Below are positions 26,154 to 34,767 of a stretch of 64,000 bases of DNA, one piece after another (position 1 is the first letter of the stretch; every line of letters begins with the position of its first letter). Origin of the DNA: Polaromonas sp047303325 (GTDB taxonomy: Bacteria > Pseudomonadota > Gammaproteobacteria > Burkholderiales > Burkholderiaceae_C); contig NZ_JBKBEX010000013.1 in NCBI RefSeq assembly GCF_047303325.1, forward strand, positions 1 to 64,000, given 5' to 3'. The notes under the pieces were generated by a model. It saw only the letters and a list, made by a program, of their open reading frames with translations, had not been told where the DNA came from and ran no database searches. The position numbers were made by a program, and so were the translations under genes.

Positions 26154-26917
26154 TGTCGGATGCCAAGGCTGAAATGGCAGCGATGCTGGAGGCTTTTCGG
26201 GCGGAGGTGCCGAGTCACTACTCCATTTGCTCGTTGCAAGCGCCCAAGAATGATTGCGTCACATTTCTTCGGAGTGAGAAATATATCGATCACCTTCACG
26301 CCATGGTCAATCAGGGTGTGGCAAACGTGACGGTGATTGTCCCGCCCAACCTGGTGCTTCCTGCGGTTAGCGGCGTGACGTACTACCGGACCGAACATGT
26401 GGATTTGCTTTTTACGCTGTTCAATAACCATGCCCGAAAAGGCTATGACCCCAGGCCGTTTGATCGCATCAGTTCTTCAGTGATTCTGGACCAGGGGGCA
26501 GTGATTGGTGCGGAAGGGGCCAGTATCGCGAAATACAAAGACGAACGCGTACTGTTTCGCCATTACGGTCGCGTTGTGCTGGAGGATAACGTCTATGTCG
26601 GTGCCAATGCCGTCATTCAGCGCGGGCGAATCGACGATACCGTGGTTGGCAAGGGTACGATGATCAGTTCTTTGTGTGTCGTCGGCGCCAACACTGTCAT
26701 TGGGCAGAACTGCACGTTGACGATTCAGTCCGGAATTTCAGGTTCGGCCCGTATTGGCAACCGGGTCTGGCTTGGGATTGGGGCCAAGGTCCGCGATTAC
26801 GTGAGCATCTGTGATGACGCCTTTGTGGGCATGGGCGCTGTTGTCACCAAGGATATTACGGAACCCGGCATTTATGCGGGGAATCCGTGCCGCTTTTTGC
26901 GCCCCCTTGAGAAGTAA
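26153..26917 (+). CDS. Acyltransferase with C-terminal left-handed beta-helix (LpxD/PglD-like)
   Basis: A 254-residue protein. Residues 1-105 form an alpha/beta lead domain like the uridine-binding N-terminal part of LpxD or PglD. The rest is hexapeptide repeats (VVLEDNVYVGANAVIQRG, TVVGKGTMISSLCVVGANTVIG, ARIGNRVWLGIGAKV). A strong AAGGAG site precedes ATG 26153. The two-domain layout suggests acylation of a nucleotide amino sugar. It is 15 bases ahead of the HMG-CoA-lyase-like gene, which could produce an unusual acyl donor for it; that link is inference. Confidence 0.78.
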   Translation: MSDAKAEMAAMLEAFRAEVPSHYSICSLQAPKNDCVTFLRSEKYIDHLHAMVNQGVANVTVIVPPNLVLPAVSGVTYYRTEHVDLLFTLFNNHARKGYDPRPFDRISSSVILDQGAVIGAEGASIAKYKDERVLFRHYGRVVLEDNVYVGANAVIQRGRIDDTVVGKGTMISSLCVVGANTVIGQNCTLTIQSGISGSARIGNRVWLGIGAKVRDYVSICDDAFVGMGAVVTKDITEPGIYAGNPCRFLRPLEK

Positions 26918-26932
26918 CCCGACGGAACTGAC

Positions 26933-28021
26933 ATGTACGACTATCGAACAATCTTTCCCCGTATGCCGCACCAGGTCACGATTGGTGATGTGACCATACG
27001 TGATGGATTTCAGAGTCAGGAGAAGCGGGTCTCGACAGAGGCCAAGATTTTCTATCTGTCAGAACTGGTCTTTGCCGGTTGCAAACACATTGAAGTCACC
27101 AATCTCGGCAATCCCCACCTGATGCCTCAGTTTGATGATGCCGAGGCGGTTATGAGCTACGCCCGCAGCGATCTCTTCAAGGATCGTTGCCAGCGCAGGG
27201 GGATCAAGTACGACGAGATCTGCTTTACCGCGGTGACGATTCGCGAATCGGCGGTAGACCAGGCCATCGAGCTTTGTGAAAAGGGCATCGGGCCGGATCG
27301 CCTTCTCATGATGATCTCGACAGAGGAAGAACATCACTTCGTAAACTCCGGGACAACCATCAAGGAATATTGGAAAGAGGCGGAGCGAAGCATCAAGAAG
27401 TGCAATGACGCCGGGATGGTCATGTGCGGCACGGTGAGCACGATATGGGGTAGCCCCGTCGGCGGCCCGACAGACATGAAGGACGCGGTAGAGTTTACGA
27501 AGCATTGGCTTGATATCGGCGCCCATGATATCGAGCACAGTGACCATGATGGAAGCGGTACCGCACCGGAAATATTCCGATATTTCTCCCAGGTGCTGGA
27601 TGCTTTTCCCGATCCAAAACTCCACATAGCGCATTTCCATGAAACAAAGCGGATTGGATCCGCGTCAGTTCTTGCCGCGCTGCAAGCCGGTATTCATCGT
27701 TTTGAGGCTTCTCTTGGTGGAATTGCGGGGCAGCCGGCCAACTTCTTCGAAGATCGCCCTGTACCAGGAACAGGCAAGTACTATCACGTGAGTCCCGGAA
27801 TTGTTCCGCTGGAAGATTTGCTCGTGCAGGTCGATGAAATGGGCATCAAGCACGGCTTTGACATTGACAGGATACTTTGGCTCGGGCAACAGATGGAGAG
27901 AACGCTGGGACGCCGCTTGAGGTCGGATGCAATACGGAACGGACGCACCCTCAAGGAGGGCGATATGAGCCTGGCGCGCCCCGGGCTTCAAGAGCGGAAA
28001 CGCAAATTGGGCGAAGTGTAG
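26933..28021 (+). CDS. HMG-CoA lyase-like DRE-TIM metallolyase lacking the loop cysteine
   Basis: A 362-residue TIM-barrel protein of the pyruvate carboxyltransferase/HMG-CoA lyase superfamily. The metal-binding start motif is IRDGFQ (Arg23-Asp24) and the HxH pair lies in IAHFHET (His234, His236), with an aligned distal VPLEDLLVQVDEMGI helix. The lyase loop normally reads GLGGCP and supplies the catalytic Cys; here it is GIAGQP (Gln at about 267), and the following GASGN is also lost. It therefore probably does not work as a normal HMG-CoA lyase, and may instead form or break a C-C bond in a sugar or acyl precursor. It sits between an LpxD/PglD-like acyltransferase and a glycosyltransferase. 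Confidence 0.8.
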   Translation: MYDYRTIFPRMPHQVTIGDVTIRDGFQSQEKRVSTEAKIFYLSELVFAGCKHIEVTNLGNPHLMPQFDDAEAVMSYARSDLFKDRCQRRGIKYDEICFTAVTIRESAVDQAIELCEKGIGPDRLLMMISTEEEHHFVNSGTTIKEYWKEAERSIKKCNDAGMVMCGTVSTIWGSPVGGPTDMKDAVEFTKHWLDIGAHDIEHSDHDGSGTAPEIFRYFSQVLDAFPDPKLHIAHFHETKRIGSASVLAALQAGIHRFEASLGGIAGQPANFFEDRPVPGTGKYYHVSPGIVPLEDLLVQVDEMGIKHGFDIDRILWLGQQMERTLGRRLRSDAIRNGRTLKEGDMSLARPGLQERKRKLGEV

Positions 28022-28027
28022 CGACCA

Positions 28028-29224
28028 ATGGCACGTGCGCTTTACGTCGATATCGACCTTATCCACCTCAATCCAACAGCAACCTATTTCCCGCAGTTGA
28101 TTGAGGCCGCTGTCCCGGACGTCAGTTTTTACGGTCCTGGGTTCAGCTCGCCCGACCTTTTGGCGAAAGGCCTGTTGAGCTGGATCCGCGAGACGGGTCC
28201 GTATGAAGTGATCTTCATTGGTCCGAACTCACCTATATTGGTAGAGAACCTTGATGATGAGGTGATTCGCAGCACATTGGCGTATATGCGCGATTACACA
28301 GCGCACGGCCATCAGGACTCGCAAATTGTTGCTTTTTTCAAGGACCTGTTTGCCGTATTGCCTGAGGTCGACATCAAGCATCGCATCGCCACCTCGTTGA
28401 ATTTCGATTATTACGGAGCGACCGATGTGCAGGTTCAGCGCCTGCAGGATTGGAACTTGACCCTGATCGGGCCCAATGAGCAATTTGTGCGGCCCCTTGC
28501 CGAGCTTCCTGATTTTGTCTCGCAGGAAAAACACTTTCAGCGGAAAAAAGCCCGCCTGTCGGACTGCTGGTTTGATTTTCTCCATGCCCACCCCGAGCGC
28601 GTCGTCACGGCGCTGCATTATGTTTTGCCTTCGGAGTTCTCCCACACGCCGATTCATTTAAGACGGCCCGTGGTGGCTGTGCCAGGGGTTGAATATCATT
28701 TGCGAAAAGAAGCGAATGTGGCCCTTCGCCGGGCGGGTATTCGTATCGCATCCAAATGGTATTTCCATCTGTTTCGGGCGGCAAACCGGCTTGGAGTGCC
28801 GGTCTATGGGCATCCTTTGGGGTTGCACATGTATAACCATTGCTTCCAGCGCACGCTCAAGACGTCGCGCTATGTCTACACCGCTCGCGGTGGGTTTGGA
28901 CTCCCTATCCGAAAGTTTTTTGAGATCCCGGCGGCGGGTGCCTTGATGTTGTGCAGCCCTTGCACGGGCTACCAGGAACTCGGTTTTACGGATGGCGTTC
29001 ATTATCATTCCGTCGAGCCTGATGCCCTGCCCGGGGTGTTGCAAGAGCTCAGCAGAACAGGTGCCGGGCATGATGTCGCTGTGGCTGGGCGTAAGGTCGC
29101 CGCAAACAATCATTCCCTCCAGGCTCGCGCCCAGCAGATCGCCCTCTGCCTGCAAGCCTTGACGAACGGGACGTATCGAGGCGCGCGCTGGCGCCAGGGC
29201 CAATTTTTCATCGAGGAACGATAG
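28028..29224 (+). CDS. Putative glycosyltransferase (CgeB/GT-B-like)
   Basis: A 398-residue soluble protein. The C-terminal third matches the glycosyl transferases group 1-like domain found in CgeB-type proteins: RKFFEIPAAGALMLCSP, then TDGVHYHSVEPDALPGVLQEL and a helical end. The N-terminal part (VDIDLIHLNPT) looks like the first Rossmann half of a GT-B fold. No DxD motif is needed for this fold. It overlaps the next asnB-like gene by one base (TAGTG), indicating tight coupling. Donor sugar unknown. Confidence 0.7.
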   Translation: MARALYVDIDLIHLNPTATYFPQLIEAAVPDVSFYGPGFSSPDLLAKGLLSWIRETGPYEVIFIGPNSPILVENLDDEVIRSTLAYMRDYTAHGHQDSQIVAFFKDLFAVLPEVDIKHRIATSLNFDYYGATDVQVQRLQDWNLTLIGPNEQFVRPLAELPDFVSQEKHFQRKKARLSDCWFDFLHAHPERVVTALHYVLPSEFSHTPIHLRRPVVAVPGVEYHLRKEANVALRRAGIRIASKWYFHLFRAANRLGVPVYGHPLGLHMYNHCFQRTLKTSRYVYTARGGFGLPIRKFFEIPAAGALMLCSPCTGYQELGFTDGVHYHSVEPDALPGVLQELSRTGAGHDVAVAGRKVAANNHSLQARAQQIALCLQALTNGTYRGARWRQGQFFIEER

Positions 29225-31029
29225 TGTGTGGAGTGATTGCCGCCTGGGATCCGGCCGGTCTGGCCGAGGCGCCGTTGACGGCGGCGCTGGGCGACCTGCA
29301 CCATCGCGGCCCTGAAGCGCAGGCTGCACTGTGGCGCGACGACCGTCGCGTGCACCTGGCGCACGCCAGACTGAAGATCATCGACACCTCGGACAGCGCC
29401 AACCAGCCCTTTGTCTCGGCATGCGGGCGTTGGGCCCTGGTCTACAACGGTGAAATCTATAACTACCGTGAGTTGCGCGAGGAGATAGGTGATCGCTGGT
29501 CATGGCGAACTCGCAGCGATACGGAGGTGTTGCTGGCGGCATGGAGCTTGTGGGGCAGCGCCTGCCTGGACAAGCTGGTGGGCATGTTTGTGTTCGCGAT
29601 GCACGACGCGCAGTTGCACACGCTGACCGTGGTGCGGGACCGCTTCGGGATCAAGCCGATTTATCGCGTCAAAAATGGATCGGCGCGCGTATTCGCGAGC
29701 GAAATACCACCGCTCTTGCGCTTTCTGCCGCGGGTCGAGGCCGACAAATCGACCATTCTGGCTTATCTCGAATCCGGCCTGTACGACCAAGGGCCGCAAA
29801 CCTTCTTTTCCGGCATCGAGGCGCTTGAAGCCGGGACGCTGACGGAGATTGACCTGCGCACAGGTGGGGAACAGTGCCGGCGCTGGTATCGCCTTGCCGA
29901 CCATGTCCCCGATCTTTCCGGCGCATCGGAAGGCGAGTTGCTGGAGCAGACGGAGCGGCTGGTCATGCAGGCGGTGCGCTCGCACCTGGTGGCGGATGTG
30001 GCTGTAGGGCTCAACGTATCCGGTGGCGTCGATTCCTCCATGCTGGTTCGGGCCACCTTGGCCGAACTGGGGCATGCGCACCTGTTCACCCAGGACTACG
30101 AGGGGTATAGCGAGCTCCCGTGGGTTCGCGAGATCGCACAGGGCGGAACCCTTCATGTTGCCAATCTTGACCTGGCCCAAATCGATGGCTATCTGCCGTC
30201 AACGGTACGCTCGCAAGCTGAGCCATTCGGCGGGGTGACGGTTTGCGGGTACAACGCCCTGTATCAATTGGCGCGCCAGCAGGACGTGACCGTTCTGCTG
30301 GATGGCAATGGCGTTGATGAAGTCTTTTTGGGCTACAAGCGATATCACCAGCTTTATGTGGCCGGCGCCCCGGGTGACGCGCAGCGTGAACGGGCGGCGC
30401 GTGATTTTGAGACGTTCTGGGGTGAGGCCCCCAGGACTGTTCGGGATGGGGCTTCGATTGACGGCACGGATGGACTGTGCCCGCAGGCGATTGCCGCGCA
30501 GCTGCGCGCGTGCGATGCCTATCCCAAGCCGGCCAATGCGGATTTCTCCAGCCCGGTTCGCCGGGCGGCGGCCGACGACCTGCTCCGCACCAAGATTCCT
30601 CGTGGCTTGCGTTTTAACGACCGGGTCTCGATGGCCCATTCCCGCGAGTTGCGCGTTCCGTTTCTGGACCATCGACTGGTCGAATTCGGCTTTGGTATTC
30701 CAGAAAACTTTCTGTTCGGCGCCCAGGGGAGCAAACTCCTGTTCCGCAAACTGCTTGCAAAGCGGGTTCCGGCATCGGTCGCATTTGCCGCCAAGCGGTC
30801 CGTGCAATCACCGCAAAGGGAATGGCTGGCCGAGGGGTGGCGAGGCCTGGTGGAGAATATTCTGGCGTCTGAAAGCTTCCGCTCTCGAGGCTGGGTGGAT
30901 GCCGACAAGGCTCGTGACCTCTATCGGGCCTATCTTTCGGGCAAAAAGGAAAACTCCTTTTTTATATGGCAATGGCTCAATCTTGAGCTGTGGGCGCGTA
31001 CGTTTCTGGATGGGCAGAACGCGCGTTGA
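29224..31029 (+). CDS. asnB: Glutamine-dependent amidotransferase, asparagine synthase-like (copy 2)
   Basis: A 601-residue class II amidotransferase with Cys2 as nucleophile (MCGVIAAW), YNGEIYN, RSDTEV and the PP-loop SGGVDS at about 266-271. The synthetase domain is more divergent than in the other two copies: the usual SGEGADE region reads DGNGVDEVFLGY. Translation starts at a GTG that shares its G with the upstream stop; that the second codon is Cys fixes the start. Neighbours (HMG-CoA lyase-like enzyme, glycosyltransferase, two Gfo/Idh oxidoreductases) argue for a sugar carboxylate or related acid as substrate. Confidence 0.85.
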   Translation: MCGVIAAWDPAGLAEAPLTAALGDLHHRGPEAQAALWRDDRRVHLAHARLKIIDTSDSANQPFVSACGRWALVYNGEIYNYRELREEIGDRWSWRTRSDTEVLLAAWSLWGSACLDKLVGMFVFAMHDAQLHTLTVVRDRFGIKPIYRVKNGSARVFASEIPPLLRFLPRVEADKSTILAYLESGLYDQGPQTFFSGIEALEAGTLTEIDLRTGGEQCRRWYRLADHVPDLSGASEGELLEQTERLVMQAVRSHLVADVAVGLNVSGGVDSSMLVRATLAELGHAHLFTQDYEGYSELPWVREIAQGGTLHVANLDLAQIDGYLPSTVRSQAEPFGGVTVCGYNALYQLARQQDVTVLLDGNGVDEVFLGYKRYHQLYVAGAPGDAQRERAARDFETFWGEAPRTVRDGASIDGTDGLCPQAIAAQLRACDAYPKPANADFSSPVRRAAADDLLRTKIPRGLRFNDRVSMAHSRELRVPFLDHRLVEFGFGIPENFLFGAQGSKLLFRKLLAKRVPASVAFAAKRSVQSPQREWLAEGWRGLVENILASESFRSRGWVDADKARDLYRAYLSGKKENSFFIWQWLNLELWARTFLDGQNAR

Positions 31030-31094
31030 ATATTTTGAAAACTGACTGGCATGAACGATCAAAGCGCGCCTTTTGAAGCGAAAAAGGTCTATCA

Positions 31095-32063
31095 ATGAAG
31101 ACTGCATTTTTGTCCGCACTCGGGATGATGGGACGACGTCACCTCAAGGGGCTGGTCCGCGCGGGTTTTTCCGTAACGGCCTACGACGTGAACGACGGCC
31201 TGGAAGAGACGGTTCGCAAAGAGCTCCTTGCGGCGGGCCTTTCGGCAGACCAGGTGAGGTTTCCACGGGAAATCCCGTCCGGCGAATTTGACGTAGCCGT
31301 ATTCGCGGAGACCACCATGAGCCGGTTGGCGAATTTCCGGCAATTTTTAAGCCGTGGAAAAGCCGCCCGCATTTTGGTGGAAAAGCCCATGTCGGCTGAT
31401 CCCGAAGAGGTTCGGGCCTTCAAGGTCATCGCGCAAGAACATGGGGTGGCCGGCAACACTCAGGTCAATTTTGTCAGGCGGCACTGGCCGCATCTGCATA
31501 AGCTTGCCGAGCGCTGCTCACTGGAAGAAAAATTCACCGTCACGCTGAACGGTGGTGCGGTGGGTCTGGGCTGCATGGGTATTCATTACCTTGATACTTT
31601 TCTCGCGCTGTCCGGAGATGAGATGCCTGAGGTCAGCTGGTCCGAGCTCTCAAAGACGCTGGTCGCCAGCGGACGTGGCGCCAATTTCACCGATTTTGGC
31701 GGCGACTTTGTCTTGAGCGGCCGCAGGGCCCGCCTGTTGGCGAGCCTGGAGGCCGGCAGCAGCGCGAATGTCCTGATGAGTGTTCGCGGCGCGCATTTTC
31801 TGGCGCAGGTGGACTACACCGACATGCGCTGGAAGATCAGTTCGCGCAAACCGGGCAGCGTCCTGCCGAACTACCGCTATGGCGCCGACTATGAGGTGGT
31901 GGAGGAGGGGCCGGTCAGCGTTCCCGCAATGGATGCGATCACCCATGACTGGGCCTTAGGCCTGATTGAGTTGCCGGGCCTGGTGCAGGCCCTGAAGACG
32001 CACGATCTCCTTGACCGGATTTTGCAAGCCGGCGGCGCACGGCCACCGTATCAATACACATGA
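31095..32063 (+). CDS. Gfo/Idh/MocA-family oxidoreductase (1)
   Basis: A 322-residue NAD(P)-dependent sugar oxidoreductase. The Rossmann motif reads LGMMGRRH near residues 9-16 and the catalytic Lys is in VEKPMS. The C-terminal beta domain is shorter and more divergent than in WlbA. It is 65 bases after asnB copy 2 and overlaps the next gene by four bases (ATGA), forming a pair of related but dissimilar enzymes. It could interconvert keto and hydroxy forms of a sugar acid; substrate unknown. Confidence 0.8.
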   Translation: MKTAFLSALGMMGRRHLKGLVRAGFSVTAYDVNDGLEETVRKELLAAGLSADQVRFPREIPSGEFDVAVFAETTMSRLANFRQFLSRGKAARILVEKPMSADPEEVRAFKVIAQEHGVAGNTQVNFVRRHWPHLHKLAERCSLEEKFTVTLNGGAVGLGCMGIHYLDTFLALSGDEMPEVSWSELSKTLVASGRGANFTDFGGDFVLSGRRARLLASLEAGSSANVLMSVRGAHFLAQVDYTDMRWKISSRKPGSVLPNYRYGADYEVVEEGPVSVPAMDAITHDWALGLIELPGLVQALKTHDLLDRILQAGGARPPYQYT

Positions 32064-33034
32064 GGGCAGCGGGAATGGCGATTCATTGTCTGGTTATTGG
32101 CGTGGGCAAGATGGGGGCGGCCCACTTGCAGGCGCTCGCCGCGCTTTCGCCCGACTCGCTCACGGGCTGGGCGCCGGGTTCGCGGCCCCGTGCCGTCGAA
32201 CGCGAGGTGGGGGGTGCCCCGGTCCGGCGTGACGAGCTGCAGGCCACCCTTGCCGCGGTGCGTCCTACGCATGTGATTGTTGCCTCGCCGGTCGAAACCC
32301 TGGCGCCTATCGCCATTGAGGTCATGAAAGCCGGCGTCAAGCACCTTTTGATAGAGAAGCCCGCGGCCATGGACCAGCGGGAATGCGCACAGCTGCTGTC
32401 TTGCGCCGCTGAAACGGGCGCTGAAATATACGTCGCGTACAACCGGCGGTTTTACGCCTCGGTGCGCGGTGCGCTGGCACATATGCGCGCCGCGGGCGAA
32501 AGCATTGAAAGCGTGCTATTTGAGTTCAACGAGGCCATGCCGGCGCAAGGGCCCAATGCCCCGCCCGAGGTCAGTGCCCGCTGGCTTCTGGCCAACAGCA
32601 TGCATGTAATTGACACGGCGTTTCACCCCATCGGCCTGCCTGACATGCAGCACAGCCAGTTCCAGCGTTCCGGCGGGCTGCCATGGCACCCTGCGGGAAG
32701 CGTTTTTGTTGGGTCGGGCAACACCGTCACGGGCGTGCCGTTTGCGTTTCATGCCAATTGGGGTGCTCCCGGCCGCTGGGGTTTTGAATGGATGACGCCA
32801 TCGACCCGCTATGTCTTCAGGCCGATGGAGAAGCTGTCGGTGATGCGTAAAGGGCGGTTTGACTTGGAGCCCATGGTGCTGGATGATGAGATGGACAGCC
32901 GCTTCAAGCCAGGGGTCTACCACCAGAACCGGGCGTTTTTGGCGGGTGATCGTGCGGCGGGTCTTGTCACTTTGGACGAGGCCGCGGCCCTCATACCTTT
33001 GGCTCAAAAAATCGCCGGCTATCCGGAGTCCTGA
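32060..33034 (+). CDS. Gfo/Idh/MocA-family oxidoreductase (2)
   Basis: A 324-residue oxidoreductase with GVGKMGAAH as the NAD-binding motif and IEKPAAM as the catalytic-Lys motif, followed by YNRRFYASV. Start at ATG 32060 overlaps the previous stop; ATG 32075 gives a five-residue shorter protein with the Rossmann motif at the usual distance and is equally likely. It ends 93 bases before neuA. Paired with the preceding oxidoreductase, it may act on the nonulosonic acid precursor or its side chain; this is inferred from position. Confidence 0.8.
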   Translation: MRAAGMAIHCLVIGVGKMGAAHLQALAALSPDSLTGWAPGSRPRAVEREVGGAPVRRDELQATLAAVRPTHVIVASPVETLAPIAIEVMKAGVKHLLIEKPAAMDQRECAQLLSCAAETGAEIYVAYNRRFYASVRGALAHMRAAGESIESVLFEFNEAMPAQGPNAPPEVSARWLLANSMHVIDTAFHPIGLPDMQHSQFQRSGGLPWHPAGSVFVGSGNTVTGVPFAFHANWGAPGRWGFEWMTPSTRYVFRPMEKLSVMRKGRFDLEPMVLDDEMDSRFKPGVYHQNRAFLAGDRAAGLVTLDEAAALIPLAQKIAGYPES

Positions 33035-33127
33035 CGCAATGAGCGCAACAGCATCTATTCCAGCGCGGCCGACAGGCCGCCTTCTGGCGCGCGCGCGGCG
33101 AGCTGTTTTTGACTTGGGAGCGACCTG
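33035..33127. other. Short intergenic gap with hairpin before neuA
   Basis: These 93 bases contain a 6-bp stem with a 4-base loop (GCGGCC GACA GGCCGC, 33065-33080) without a T tract, and a GGGAG ribosome site for neuA. The gap may mark the start of a separate translational block; no promoter was recognised. Confidence 0.35.
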
Positions 33128-33823
33128 ATGCGCATACTGGGAATCGTGCCCGCCCGCGGGGGCTCCAAGGGAATTCCCCGCAAAAACCTGGCCGATGTGT
33201 GCGGCAAGCCCCTGATCGCCTATTCCATCGAAACCGGGCGGCAGCTTCTTGCCAGCGGTACTTTGGCAAGATGCATCGTCTCGACGGATGACCAGGAAAT
33301 CGCCGACCGCGCCCGTGCGCTTGGGGCGGACGTGCCTTTCATGCGGCCCGCTGCCGCCGCCACCGACACGGCCAAGGCGCTGGCTTACGTGTTGCATGCG
33401 CTCGAAACGCTTGAACCGCAGGATGGCGCCTATGACGCGGTCATGCTGCTCCAGCCCACCAGCCCCATCCGCGACGCCGCGATCATTGCCGCCGCCGTTG
33501 CGCGCATGGAGTCCGGTAACTCGGACTCCCTGATTTCCTGTTATCGGGAGGAGTACATCAACGAACTGGTGATGTACGACCCGCAGCCCGATGGCACGCT
33601 GCTTCCGCGCAACCCCCTGCACAACAAGGGAGTACGGCGGCAAGAGCATGGTCCGGCCATGGTTCGCAACGGTGCGTTGTATGTCACCCGGACGCCCTAC
33701 CTCAAGGCGACCGGTTCGCTGGTCTGTGATCGCCCGGTCCTGCTCGAGATGAGCAAGCTGGACTCCATTGATGTCGATGCGCCGGATGATCTTATTTTGC
33801 TGCGGGCGGTCATGTGCAAGTAG
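33128..33823 (+). CDS. neuA: CMP-nonulosonic (sialic-type) acid synthetase
   Basis: A 231-residue acylneuraminate cytidylyltransferase that activates a nonulosonic acid with CTP. The signature PARGGSKGIPRKN is at residues 8-20, followed by STDDQEIA and LLQPTSP, all conserved in NeuA/LegF/PtmB. Length is that of the short LegF/PseF-like enzymes. Whether the substrate is Neu5Ac, legionaminic acid or a derivative cannot be told from sequence. It overlaps the following hydroxyacid dehydrogenase by ten bases and is followed by neuB and neuC. Confidence 0.92.
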   Translation: MRILGIVPARGGSKGIPRKNLADVCGKPLIAYSIETGRQLLASGTLARCIVSTDDQEIADRARALGADVPFMRPAAAATDTAKALAYVLHALETLEPQDGAYDAVMLLQPTSPIRDAAIIAAAVARMESGNSDSLISCYREEYINELVMYDPQPDGTLLPRNPLHNKGVRRQEHGPAMVRNGALYVTRTPYLKATGSLVCDRPVLLEMSKLDSIDVDAPDDLILLRAVMCK

Positions 33824-34767
33824 GCCTGCTCGAACCCGACCGGTTTGATCCCGCTGCCATTGCCCAGCTGCGGGCAATGGGACATATCGTGGTTTCTTTT
33901 GACGGCCGCGATTTGCAGGAGTTTCTCAAGCCGGTGGAGGTTCTCTTTGTGCGGCTGGCCCACCAGATCGATGCCGCATTTTTGGCCCAGGCGCCCGCTT
34001 TGCGCTACCTGTGCAGTCCGACTACCGGGCACGCCCACATGGATGAGCATGAATTGGCCGCGCGCGGGATCCGGATTGTCAGCCTGAGAGGCGAGCAGTC
34101 ATTCCTGGAGACCATACGCGCAACGCCGGAGCATACCTTTGGCTTGGTCCTGGCACTGTTGCGCCGCTACCGCGGCGCGTTTGCCCATGTGGACGGCGGC
34201 GGCTGGGACCGGGACCTGTTTCGCGGCGAAGAACTGTATGGCCAGAGCGTTGGCATCCTCGGCCTGGGTCGGGTCGGCTTTCGTGTCGCCAGCTATTGCG
34301 AGGCTTTCGGCGCGCAGATCAGCTATGTCGATACCAAAGAGGTCAAGGCCGCCCCAAGTTGGCAGCGCTTGCCCAGCGTGCGGCAACTGGTTGAAGCGAA
34401 TCGGATCATCATCCTGTGCGCTTCGTACGCCAATGGGACGGCTCCTATCCTGGGAAGGGCTGAAATAGCCGCGATGCGCGGGCGCTACCTGGTCAACACA
34501 GCGCGTGGCGAACTGGTGGACGAGCAAGCCTTGCTGGAGGCCGTTGAGGCTGATGCGCTGGAAGGCGTTGCCACCGATGTATTGAGCCATGAGACCGGCG
34601 CGCATCAGCTCTCGCGGTGGAACGCCGCGGCTATCGGGCGAAATATTATTGTGACGCCTCATATAGGCGGCGCCACCTTTACGGCAATGGCCAGAACAGA
34701 AAATTTCATCGTGGGCAAGCTCGCACAGATTCTGGACGGTACGGAGAAACAACATGAAGCTGGCTGA
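33814..34767 (+). CDS. D-isomer-specific 2-hydroxyacid dehydrogenase
   Basis: A 317-residue NAD-dependent dehydrogenase. The nucleotide-binding motif GLGRVG is at about 150-155, the substrate-binding Arg in NTARGELVD (Arg231) and the catalytic His in TPHIGGAT (His283). It starts at a GTG inside neuA and overlaps neuB by 14 bases, so it is embedded in the nonulosonate cassette rather than a random neighbour. Such a gene is not part of the standard sialic or legionaminic acid pathway. It might reduce or oxidise a 2-keto acid or a hydroxyacyl substituent used to decorate the sugar; this is inference. Confidence 0.87.
   Translation: MQVGLLEPDRFDPAAIAQLRAMGHIVVSFDGRDLQEFLKPVEVLFVRLAHQIDAAFLAQAPALRYLCSPTTGHAHMDEHELAARGIRIVSLRGEQSFLETIRATPEHTFGLVLALLRRYRGAFAHVDGGGWDRDLFRGEELYGQSVGILGLGRVGFRVASYCEAFGAQISYVDTKEVKAAPSWQRLPSVRQLVEANRIIILCASYANGTAPILGRAEIAAMRGRYLVNTARGELVDEQALLEAVEADALEGVATDVLSHETGAHQLSRWNAAAIGRNIIVTPHIGGATFTAMARTENFIVGKLAQILDGTEKQHEAG

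Noticed and set aside
26933..28021. Annotation as a catabolic HMG-CoA lyase of leucine degradation
   Set aside because: The signature loop cysteine is absent and the surroundings are all polysaccharide genes.
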